Shown here piece by piece: positions 1 to 5,983 of a DNA stretch of 7,503 nt. Source of the stretch: Altererythrobacter sp. (GTDB lineage: Bacteria > Pseudomonadota > Alphaproteobacteria > Sphingomonadales > Sphingomonadaceae); contig JALZVZ010000168.1 in the NCBI GenBank assembly GCA_023299945.1, positions 1-7,503 on the forward strand, in the 5' to 3' direction. The translations under genes were made by a program, and so were the position numbers. The notes beneath the pieces were generated by a model. It was not told where the DNA came from, ran no database searches, and was given only the letters and a program-made list of their open reading frames with translations. Numbering within the stretch: the first letter of the stretch is position 1; every line of letters starts with the position of its first letter.

Positions 1-14
1 AAATCGGAGACTCA

Positions 15-935
15 ATGCCCATGAACATACAGACTTTTGAACCCGCCCGTTTTGCCGATATCCCTGACTATCCCTTCGCAGAAAATTGGACGGAGATTGA
101 TTTGGGAGACGGGCAGCGTGCCCGCATGCATTATGTCGATGAAGGCGCAAAGGATGCTCCGCCAGTGCTATTGTTCCACGGCGAGCCTAGCTGGAGCTTT
201 CTCTATCGCAAGATGATCCCGCTGCTGGTGGATGCTGGTTTCCGTGTGCTTGCGCCCGATCTGATTGGCTTTGGCAAAAGCGACAAGCCAGATGAAATCG
301 CTTTTTACACATATGAGCGGCACTTAAGCTGGCTTAACCAATGGCGTGATACAGTCTGCCCTCAGCCAGCCGCTTTGTTCTGTCAGGATTGGGGCGGGTT
401 GCTTGGCCTCAATATGGTCGGCAACAATCCAGATGGTTTCGCCTGCGTGGTGGCCAGCAATACGTTCCTGCCAACCGGTGGCACGCCCTCACCTGCATTT
501 CTGGCATGGCGTGAATTTGCCAAGAGCAGCCCAGACTTTAAAATTGGCGGTGTGTTAGATGGAGCCTGTCAGAGCGAATTAAGCGAAGCAGAGATTGCCG
601 CTTACAATGCGCCCTTCCCCGACGAACCCAGCAAGGCAGGCGCGCGCGCTTTCCCTGCGTTGGTTCCGGTCGAGGACGGCATGGCGGGCATCGCGGAGAA
701 TGTCGCTGCATGGGAGGGGCTTGCCGCTTTTAACAAACCATTCCTCACATTGTTTGGCGAGAATGATCCTGTGACCGGCGGCCTATCGCAGGCCTTGATC
801 GATCGGATTGCAGGGGCAAAAGACAAACCCCACGCCATGCTCAGCAATTGCGGCCATTTCTGTCAGGAAGACAGGCCAGTGGAACTTGCCCAAGGGGTAA
901 TCGACACGGCTCGCAAAGCAGGGTTCCTCAACTGA
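15..935 (+). CDS. haloalkane dehalogenase, HLD-I subfamily (alpha/beta hydrolase)
   Basis: Hydrolyses carbon-halogen bonds of haloalkanes to an alcohol and halide by an SN2 attack through a covalent alkyl-enzyme ester; cytoplasmic. The 306-residue protein matches the family length (about 300-310) and resembles Xanthobacter DhlA along its whole length. The HGEPSW oxyanion-hole motif is at residues 55-60. The nucleophile is Asp125 in QDWGG, with the first halide-binding Trp126 beside it. The cap domain spans about 150-225 and carries Trp165 (FLAWREF) at the position of DhlA Trp175, plus an AYNAPFPDE segment typical of DhlA. The catalytic acid is Asp251 (FGENDP), located after the cap as in HLD-I, and the base is His281 (CGHFCQED). 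All key residues are intact, so an active enzyme is expected; the natural substrate cannot be read. GGAGA at 6-10 precedes two possible starts, ATG 15 and ATG 21. It overlaps the transporter gene downstream. Confidence 0.95.
   Translation: MPMNIQTFEPARFADIPDYPFAENWTEIDLGDGQRARMHYVDEGAKDAPPVLLFHGEPSWSFLYRKMIPLLVDAGFRVLAPDLIGFGKSDKPDEIAFYTYERHLSWLNQWRDTVCPQPAALFCQDWGGLLGLNMVGNNPDGFACVVASNTFLPTGGTPSPAFLAWREFAKSSPDFKIGGVLDGACQSELSEAEIAAYNAPFPDEPSKAGARAFPALVPVEDGMAGIAENVAAWEGLAAFNKPFLTLFGENDPVTGGLSQALIDRIAGAKDKPHAMLSNCGHFCQEDRPVELAQGVIDTARKAGFLN
920..934 (+). promoter_or_regulatory. ribosome binding site and CTG start of the MFS gene
   Basis: AGGG at 920-923 sits 8 nt upstream of CTG at 932-934. 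That CTG shares bases with the TGA stop (933-935) of the dehalogenase, giving CTGA, the CTG counterpart of the common ATGA translational-coupling junction. In this frame there is no ATG before the first membrane helix. The other options are TTG at 848 (deep inside the dehalogenase, no Shine-Dalgarno seen) and TTG at 965 (no Shine-Dalgarno seen). The choice of CTG is an inference from spacing and overlap geometry. Confidence 0.45.
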
Positions 936-2185
936 GCAAATCCCTAGCCTCTGACGCAAAGCCTTTGGACAATCCGGCTGGCGCACCGCTCTCGCGATTT
1001 GAGGAGTATGCGCTAGCAATCGTGGTCGCGCTGTCGGTGGCAAACGCCTATTATATACACCCGATTATTTCCGAAGTTGCGGATCATTTTGCCATCAGCA
1101 ACGCGGCGATCGGTATTGTTCCCACGCTCAACCAATTGGCTCTGGCGGCCGGGATATTATTCCTGCTGCCGCTGGGTGACAGGGTCGGCAATCGCACTTT
1201 GGTGTTTATCTTCTCCGGCCTTCAAGCAGTTTGCCTATTGGTTATGGCATTCGCGCCAAGTTTTGTAATCTTCACCGCCGCATCCACCCTGTTGGGTACG
1301 GTGACCATCGCGCCATATTTGCTGCCCGCTTATGCCTCCAAACGCACAGCGCCCGCGGAATTGGGCCGTGTCACCGCTCTGCTGACCGCGGGTATATTGT
1401 TCGGTATTTTATACGCCCGGGTTGGCGCGGGGGTCATGGCGGAATACTTCGGTTGGCAGACGGTGTATTATTTGGCCTCTGGATTGATGCTGGTGCTGGT
1501 TGTGACTTTGCGTTTTCTTATGCGGCCAAAGGCAAAGCCTGCGCCCGATGCGCCGCCGCCTGTACCCTATGGCAAACTGCTAGCATCGCTGATCCCCTTG
1601 GTGAAACAGCATCCAGAAGCAGCGCTGTCGGGCTGTATCCAATCGCTGAATTTTGGCATGTTTATCGCGATTTGGTTGGGATTGGCATTGCATCTGACTA
1701 GCGCAGAAATGGGCTATAGCGTGGACATTGTCGGCTACCTTGCGTTGGCGGCCGGGCTCAGTATGGTCACCACGCCAAGGCTGGGGGTATGGGCGGACAA
1801 ATTGGGGCCAGAGCATGCGCGCAAAATCCTTGCCTGCATCCAAATTGCCTCGGCTATTTTGCTCTATGTGTTCGGCTGGCACTTGGCGCTACTGATGATC
1901 CCGATCCTAATGAATACCGTTGTTGGCCCAGTGATCGATGTGACCGGACGCATGACAATTTTGCGGCTGGAGCCTGCCATTCGCACCAGAATGATGACTG
2001 TCTATGTCGTGATTATGTTCACTGGCGGCGCAATGGCCAGCAGCCTGGCGACGGCGGCCTATGATTTCGCTGGATGGGCGGGCAATTGCGCGATTGCCTT
2101 TGGATTTGCGCTGGGAGTAACAGGGCTAAGCTGGTTTGCAGAACGCAGGCAGAGCGCAAAAAAGGCTCTCGAAAACGGCGTTTGA
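932..2185 (+). CDS. MFS transporter, 12 transmembrane helices
   Basis: Inner-membrane secondary transporter of the major facilitator superfamily. From CTG 932 the protein has 417 residues, a normal MFS length. A short polar N-terminus (about 25 residues) is followed by hydrophobic helices. The TM2-TM3 loop has the MFS motif A form LGDRVGNR at about residues 81-88, and a weaker copy (GVWADKLG) lies between TM8 and TM9. TM5 is glycine-rich (GILFGILYARVGAGV) followed by the FGW turn common in drug:H+ antiporter-like MFS proteins. A Pro/Lys-rich cytoplasmic linker at about 198-215 separates the two six-helix halves. The start overlaps the dehalogenase stop, so the pair is probably co-transcribed and translationally coupled. 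Uptake of a halogenated substrate or export of a product is plausible but only inferred; the sequence does not reveal the substrate. The exact start is uncertain (TTG 848 or TTG 965 are alternatives). Confidence 0.88.
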   Translation: MSKSLASDAKPLDNPAGAPLSRFEEYALAIVVALSVANAYYIHPIISEVADHFAISNAAIGIVPTLNQLALAAGILFLLPLGDRVGNRTLVFIFSGLQAVCLLVMAFAPSFVIFTAASTLLGTVTIAPYLLPAYASKRTAPAELGRVTALLTAGILFGILYARVGAGVMAEYFGWQTVYYLASGLMLVLVVTLRFLMRPKAKPAPDAPPPVPYGKLLASLIPLVKQHPEAALSGCIQSLNFGMFIAIWLGLALHLTSAEMGYSVDIVGYLALAAGLSMVTTPRLGVWADKLGPEHARKILACIQIASAILLYVFGWHLALLMIPILMNTVVGPVIDVTGRMTILRLEPAIRTRMMTVYVVIMFTGGAMASSLATAAYDFAGWAGNCAIAFGFALGVTGLSWFAERRQSAKKALENGV

Positions 2186-2190
2186 GATGA

Positions 2191-2240
2191 TGAGGCCAAA
2201 CGAGGCCAAACGAGGCCAAAGCCGAGATGATGAGGCCAAG
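2191..2240. repeat. 10-bp tandem repeat in convergent intergenic gap
   Basis: Three head-to-tail copies of YGAGGCCAAA occupy 2191-2220 and a fourth, TGAGGCCAAG, lies at 2231-2240. Seen at larger scale, the 16-mer GAGATGATGAGGCCAA occurs at 2184-2199 and again at 2224-2239, an exact 40-bp spaced duplication. The array starts within the TGA stop of the MFS gene and ends about 35 bp from the stop of the convergent TpsB gene. The last copy can pair with TTGGCCCTCA (2248-2257), see the hairpin entry. No known repeat family was recognised. Confidence 0.75.
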
Positions 2241-2257
2241 GCATGAATTGGCCCTCA
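2231..2257. terminator. possible hairpin between convergent genes
   Basis: TGAGGCCAA (2231-2239) can pair with TTGGCCCTCA (2248-2257) across an 8-nt loop, leaving one bulged base. It lies between the 3' ends of two convergent genes, where a bidirectional terminator would be expected. There is no T-tract on either strand, so it does not look like a classical intrinsic terminator and the call is weak. Confidence 0.25.
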
Positions 2258-2276
2258 ATGGCAGAGGCAAAAGCGC

Positions 2277-3938
2277 CTAGAAACGCACACCAATTTGCAT
2301 ATTCACTTTGGGCGACTTGTCGCCGCTTTCAAACCGGTCATCACTGATCGGTGCTGCCACTTCTGCGCCCAAATCAAACTTGCCAATTTGCGCGCGCAAA
2401 CCGCCGCCAGCTGAGCTGAGCGATCCATCACCAAAGCCTGTGCCGATGTGATTGACATAGCCGCCATCGACAAAACTATAGAGCTGCACCCAATCAAGCC
2501 AATTGGTCACATTGCTAAAGCCCATGCGGAATTCTGCCAGACCAATGATGCCTTCATCGCCGTAATTCTCGCTAAAGTCATAACCGCGGCCAAAATACGC
2601 CCCGCCCAGCCCTATTTCTTCCGAAGCCAGCAAAGGCGCTGAGGCAATCTGAGCATTAGCAGCAAGGCGCAGACCGAATGTATCGCCAATGTCGATCAGC
2701 GTATTGACCCAAGCATTGGCCTTGGTGAAGGTTCCGTCAGCATTGCTGCGTGAATTCAACGGATCACCCGCGTCGCTCGCGCCCAATATGCCAAGCCCTT
2801 GCGTGACCCCGATACCGCCGTAAATGCGCCCGATCCCAATGTTGGCATTGCCCGCAAAATTGAGCGAGGCGGTGGTGATCCGATCATCTTGAAAGCCAAT
2901 GCCATCTTGGGATTGCAACACTTGACGATACGCCACCTCAGCATTCAGCCACAGGTTCATATCACTGCTGCGCACAATCGCTTGATTGGCAAAGAGCGAG
3001 GCGGAACGATTGCGCCCGCGATATTTCAAATCGCGAAGCCGTCCGCCCGACAATGTCCGCCCTGCAGCCCCAGAAAAACCAACGACCGTGCTGCCTGCGT
3101 TCAATGTGCGGGCATAGCGGATACGAACAAAGGACAGCTCTTTGGGGTTGAGCAGCGTATTGGTCACGTTGGCGGAGAAAACATCATCATCGCTCAGCAG
3201 GCCAGCGAGGCTATAGCTCAGGCGCGCTCGATATGGACCCAAAGTCTCCGGCCCAAAATTATCGATAGAGGCGCGGCCTGATATCCGATCCTCAGTGACG
3301 GTGACAATCAATACACCCAGATCGCCCTCGCGCTCAAATCGGGTGTCCTTGATCCTGATACCGGCAAGATCGCCCGCAAGCAGCAATTGTCGCTCTATCA
3401 ATTCTTGCTTTGCGTCATTGCCCACCATCTTGTTCAAAATGGCACGCAAACGCGTGTTGTCAGAGCCCAATATGCGGACTTCATCAATGGAGCCGGGATC
3501 CAAATTAACTGATACGACGCCGATCTTAACCGATTGCGGAGGCACTTCTGCGCTGGCAAAAATATAGCCGGCTTCACGCGCTGCGGTCGATACCGCACTG
3601 GCTAAAGAGCGTAAGGTCTCTTCATTCGCTTCCATGCCAATGAACGCCTGATAGCTCTGCGCCAGCCGTTCGCGCGGTACATCTGTATTGGCCGCAATAT
3701 TGATTGCGCCAATGGTCATGCCAACCGCCTCTGGGGCGACTGCCATAGGAAAATCCATTTCAATTCGGGGGGATACTGCACCAGGCAAAGGGACATCTGT
3801 TTGGCCCCCTGACTGTGTTTGCACGCGCTCTTGCGCCCCGCTCACCCCTTCAAACGGGTTTGCGGCCTCTTGGGCATAGGCATTTGCACCTAGGTTCAAA
3901 GTCAACATACCAACAAAAGAGGTGATTACACTGCGCAC
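2277..3938 (-). CDS. ShlB/FhaC/HecB-family two-partner secretion transporter (TpsB)
   Basis: Outer-membrane Omp85-superfamily beta-barrel that exports a Sec-delivered partner (type Vb secretion). The 553-residue length matches FhaC-type proteins. A signal peptide covers residues 1-22 (cleavage AYA|QE), followed by a linker to about 70. POTRA1 lies at about 73-148 and contains the family-typical AREAGYIFASAEVPPQSV segment. POTRA2 is at about 151-217, beginning PGSIDEVRILG. The barrel runs from about 220 to the end. The conserved loop-6 motif appears as GRGYDF (450-455), corresponding to VRGY/F of TpsB proteins, and the chain ends in Phe (IGVRF), as expected for BAM recognition. The start is GTG at 3938-3936, with GGAG on the minus strand (3948-3945) 6 nt away; Met11 is a less likely start because it would shorten the signal peptide. 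It is divergent from the FecR-domain gene, its most likely cargo. No gene with a recognisable N-terminal TPS domain is in the window. Confidence 0.92.
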   Translation of the reverse strand: MRSVITSFVGMLTLNLGANAYAQEAANPFEGVSGAQERVQTQSGGQTDVPLPGAVSPRIEMDFPMAVAPEAVGMTIGAINIAANTDVPRERLAQSYQAFIGMEANEETLRSLASAVSTAAREAGYIFASAEVPPQSVKIGVVSVNLDPGSIDEVRILGSDNTRLRAILNKMVGNDAKQELIERQLLLAGDLAGIRIKDTRFEREGDLGVLIVTVTEDRISGRASIDNFGPETLGPYRARLSYSLAGLLSDDDVFSANVTNTLLNPKELSFVRIRYARTLNAGSTVVGFSGAAGRTLSGGRLRDLKYRGRNRSASLFANQAIVRSSDMNLWLNAEVAYRQVLQSQDGIGFQDDRITTASLNFAGNANIGIGRIYGGIGVTQGLGILGASDAGDPLNSRSNADGTFTKANAWVNTLIDIGDTFGLRLAANAQIASAPLLASEEIGLGGAYFGRGYDFSENYGDEGIIGLAEFRMGFSNVTNWLDWVQLYSFVDGGYVNHIGTGFGDGSLSSAGGGLRAQIGKFDLGAEVAAPISDDRFESGDKSPKVNMQIGVRF

Positions 3939-3981
3939 AAAATACTCCGAGGGACTCGAAAGTGGCGATAAGGTGCAAATG

Positions 3982-3994
3982 TAAAAATTTTATA
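3982..3994 (-). promoter_or_regulatory. putative -10 element of the TpsB gene
   Basis: On the minus strand 3994-3982 reads TATAAAATTTTTA, whose first six bases resemble a -10 box. It lies about 50 nt upstream of the GTG start, in an AT-rich stretch of the intergenic region. No convincing TTGACA-like -35 box is found at the standard distance. A nearly identical sequence faces the opposite way at 4076-4087 in front of the FecR-domain gene. Confidence 0.4.
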
Positions 3995-4075
3995 GGCGAG
4001 TGAGAATTTTAACTTGGTGTTTAGGTTGACCTTGAACCCAATCCAGACACTGCGCTGCTAATCCAAAGTCCGAGA

Positions 4076-4087
4076 TATAAAATTTTA
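4076..4087 (+). promoter_or_regulatory. putative -10 element of the FecR-domain gene
   Basis: TATAAAATTTTA at 4076-4087 includes the -10-like hexamer TATAAA. Transcription starting just downstream would leave a leader of about 20 nt that contains GGAG (4096-4099), 7 nt before the ATG at 4107. A good -35 hexamer is not seen 16-18 bp upstream; TTGACC (4026) and TTGAAC (4032) are too far away. The element matches its divergent counterpart at 3994-3982 except for one extra T there. Confidence 0.4.
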
Positions 4088-4106
4088 GGACCTTTGGAGC
4101 CGCTTC

Positions 4107-5843
4107 ATGCTGCGTAAAATATCACAACTCATTGCAATCGCGGTGTTTTTTACATCGGGCGCAGCCTATGCTGAAACCCCCAACTGGGTTCTGTCCGAAA
4201 AACGCGGGAGTGTTAACGTTGAACGAGCCGGCATTTCAAAAACAGCGGTGAGCGGTGGCTCGCTGCGTCCAGGCGATGTCATCAGCACTGGCAAGAAAAG
4301 CCGGGCTGTTTTGGTGCGAGGCGGCGAATATGTGGTGATCTCGCCCAGCAGCCGCCTTCGCATCGCAAGGCCGAAAACGCGCAATGGCGTAGTCCAATTC
4401 TTCGAAGAAGTGGGCAGCGTTTTGTTCCGTATTGATAAGAAGTCGACCCCGCATTTTGGTGTCGACACGCCCTACCTCGCTGCTGTTGTGAAAGGCACAA
4501 CCTTCAGCGTAACAGTAAGCGAATCTGGAACAGCTGTTCAAGTCACAGAAGGCGCGGTTCAAGTCGCAACGCGTGATGGCGGCGCAACCCAGCTGCTGTC
4601 ACCCGGCATGATCGGCATGATCGAAAGCTCACAGCAATTCCGCCTCAATATTATTGGCCCAGAAAACCGCGTAATTGATTCTCCGAATGCTCCAGCGGGA
4701 AGCAAAGCGACGCCCAAACCAATGAGCGAAGCCAAGTTGGTCACAATTGCTAGCAAGAGCTTTGATGGCGCAATCAAGACGACGGCCGTCTCAGAGCCAG
4801 TGTCGCTGGCCAAGGCGACCGGCGGTATGATTTCAGGCACTGTATCGGCGCTCAAGCCGAGCGAGCCAAACGCAAATTCAGGCACGGCGATTGCTGGGGC
4901 GAAATCGGCTCTGCCGGTGGTCGTGGTAGAAAATGTGTTGGCGAGCAACGGCAATTCAGGCGGGAACTCTGGCAGCGATGTTACAGGCTCTATGGGCAAT
5001 TCATCATCAGCACTGGATTCAGCTTTGATTGCGTCAAGCCAAGCTGTTGCTGCTCCGCGCCAAAACGCCATTGCCAATTCAGCTGCGAATTCTTCAGGCG
5101 TTGCAGGGCCCACTGCGCAAGCAAGCAATCCCAATGCTGGCAGCAATGCAAGCGCTGGCGGCAATGGCATGGGCGGCGTGAGCGATGATAGCGTCACTTC
5201 TGGCGATATTACGATGGGCGGCGGCTCTGCTGCAAATGGAGACGGTAATGGCAACAATGGTCAGCCGCTGAACTTTGGCGGTGATCAGCCTGACGGAACC
5301 TGTAATGGCGTGCCAAATTGCGCGAGCGGGCCGAACCCCAACGGTAATGGCAATGCTGGCGGAAACGGGAATGATAATGCTGGTGGCAATGGTAACAGCA
5401 ACGCTGGTGGTAATGGTAACAGCAACGCTGGCGGTAACGGTAACAGCAACGCTGGTGGCAACGGCAACAGCAACGCTGGTGGCAACGGCAACAGCAACGC
5501 TGGCGGCAACGGTAACAGCAACGCTGGCGGCAACGGTAATGGCAATTCAGGCGGCGACGAATCCCCACCAGAAGCGCCCGATGACTTAAGCCTGCTTTCC
5601 GGAAACGTTGTTGGTAACGACAACGGCTTTCAAGATTGGCAAAACAATCGGGGCAATAATGCCAATGGTGTTGGCGGTCAGGGCGGAGGCCGCGGCAACG
5701 GACATCAGGGCGGCAATAACGACAATGATGACGATGACGACGGTAGTGACGATGACGGAAACGGCCAAGGCAACGGACAGGGCAATAATGGCAATGGAAA
5801 CGGCCAAGGCAACGGACGGGGCAATAACGGTGACAACGACTGA
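4107..5843 (+). CDS. secreted FecR-domain protein with Gly/Asn repeat and Asp-rich tail
   Basis: Exported 578-residue protein, exact role unknown. A signal peptide covers residues 1-22 (cleavage AYA|ET). A FecR-type domain follows at about 50-160, with PGDVISTGKKSRAVL, a GSVLFRI strand, and the hallmark TPYLAAVVKGTTFSV (121-135) and VTEGAVQV segments. Residues about 195-395 are low-complexity Ala/Ser/Asn/Gly. Next come the only two cysteines, Cys399 and Cys405, then eight octapeptides based on GGNGNSNA (418-481), an unrelated patch (DLSLLSGNVVG, FQDWQ), an Asp cluster (539-551) and a GNGQGNG-rich end. It lacks the transmembrane helix, N-terminal FecI-interacting domain and sigma-factor neighbour of a FecR anti-sigma factor, so it is not one. 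It lies divergent to TpsB and upstream of a CHASE2 protein, which suggests it is the exported partner or a periplasmic/surface component. GGAG at 4096-4099 supports the ATG start. Confidence 0.9.
   Translation: MLRKISQLIAIAVFFTSGAAYAETPNWVLSEKRGSVNVERAGISKTAVSGGSLRPGDVISTGKKSRAVLVRGGEYVVISPSSRLRIARPKTRNGVVQFFEEVGSVLFRIDKKSTPHFGVDTPYLAAVVKGTTFSVTVSESGTAVQVTEGAVQVATRDGGATQLLSPGMIGMIESSQQFRLNIIGPENRVIDSPNAPAGSKATPKPMSEAKLVTIASKSFDGAIKTTAVSEPVSLAKATGGMISGTVSALKPSEPNANSGTAIAGAKSALPVVVVENVLASNGNSGGNSGSDVTGSMGNSSSALDSALIASSQAVAAPRQNAIANSAANSSGVAGPTAQASNPNAGSNASAGGNGMGGVSDDSVTSGDITMGGGSAANGDGNGNNGQPLNFGGDQPDGTCNGVPNCASGPNPNGNGNAGGNGNDNAGGNGNSNAGGNGNSNAGGNGNSNAGGNGNSNAGGNGNSNAGGNGNSNAGGNGNGNSGGDESPPEAPDDLSLLSGNVVGNDNGFQDWQNNRGNNANGVGGQGGGRGNGHQGGNNDNDDDDDGSDDDGNGQGNGQGNNGNGNGQGNGRGNNGDND
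5358..5549 (+). repeat. eight 24-bp in-frame repeats encoding GGNGN(S/D/G)N(A/S)
   Basis: Eight contiguous 24-bp units at 5358, 5382, 5406, 5430, 5454, 5478, 5502 and 5526. The first encodes GGNGNDNA, the middle six GGNGNSNA and the last GGNGNGNS. Units differ mainly at third codon positions (GGT/GGC, AAT/AAC), so the peptide is more conserved than the DNA. This fits repeat expansion followed by selection on the protein. Copy-number variation between strains is likely. Confidence 0.9.
5757..5827 (+). repeat. 32-bp direct repeat in the FecR-protein C-terminus
   Basis: The segment at 5757-5788 recurs at 5796-5827 with a single A/G difference, an offset of 39 bp or 13 residues. It encodes GNGQGNGQGNNGN and GNGQGNGRGNNGD at the end of the FecR-domain protein. 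A more diverged relative is visible from about 5692, before the Asp cluster. It is a second repeat family, separate from the 24-bp units. Confidence 0.8.
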
Positions 5844-5983
5844 TTAAAGCCATGCCCCGAACGGCACTTGTAGCAAGCCGATCATTGCTGAGTTAACCGT
5901 TTTTTGAGCGGCTGCCGCTATTACCTGTGTTCAACAGGATGGGCACGCATTTGACCAATTTTACCTTACCTCGGTGGCTTCGC
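5844..5983 (+). other. gap between FecR-domain and CHASE2 genes, with weak terminator-like stem
   Basis: AACGG (5860-5864) can pair with CCGTT (5897-5901), enclosing a second stem AGCAA/TTGCT (5872-5876/5885-5889), and the outer stem merges into a run of six T (5900-5905). This could be a weak or attenuating terminator; the internal loops make it poor. Directly after it, AGCGG/CCGCT (5907-5911/5915-5919) forms a tight hairpin with a 3-nt loop and no T-tract. No clear promoter is seen, so the CHASE2 gene may depend on read-through from the FecR-domain gene. Confidence 0.3.

Noticed and set aside
1231..1701. 156-residue plus-strand open frame within the MFS gene
   Set aside because: Out-of-frame shadow of the transporter; it has no family resemblance, while the overlapping frame has MFS motifs and helices.
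2799..3281. 160-residue plus-strand open frame
   Set aside because: Antisense to the beta-barrel region of the TpsB gene, with no domain and no supporting start signal.
4107..4600. FecR-type anti-sigma factor of an iron-uptake system
   Set aside because: There is a cleavable signal peptide at the very start, no cytoplasmic N-terminal domain, no internal membrane helix and no FecI sigma factor or TonB receptor gene nearby.
4559..5257. 232-residue minus-strand open frame
   Set aside because: Lies entirely opposite the FecR-protein coding region, with Pro/Leu/Ala-rich shadow composition and no domain.
5328..5342. NPNG in the FecR protein as a TPS-domain NPNGI-type motif
   Set aside because: It lies in the C-terminal low-complexity part, whereas TPS-domain motifs are in the N-terminal 250 residues of the secreted protein and within a beta-helix context.
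5358..5549. CRISPR-like regular repeats
   Set aside because: Units are contiguous with no spacers, in frame with the protein, and vary at third codon positions.
5358..5549. True RTX calcium-binding repeats
   Set aside because: The period is 8 residues rather than 9, the consensus Asp is present in only one unit and there is no hydrophobic residue at the closing position.
5285..5623. Minus-strand frame encoding repeated PPALLLPL
   Set aside because: Another antisense reading of the 24-bp repeats. The regular peptide only mirrors the period of the real coding strand.
5209..5853. Long minus-strand open frame rich in Cys, His, Arg and Tyr
   Set aside because: It is the antisense of the Gly/Asn-rich repeat region; the absence of stops follows from the biased codons GGN, AAY and GCN. 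It has no recognisable domain, and the plus-strand frame has a signal peptide, a FecR domain and a Shine-Dalgarno.
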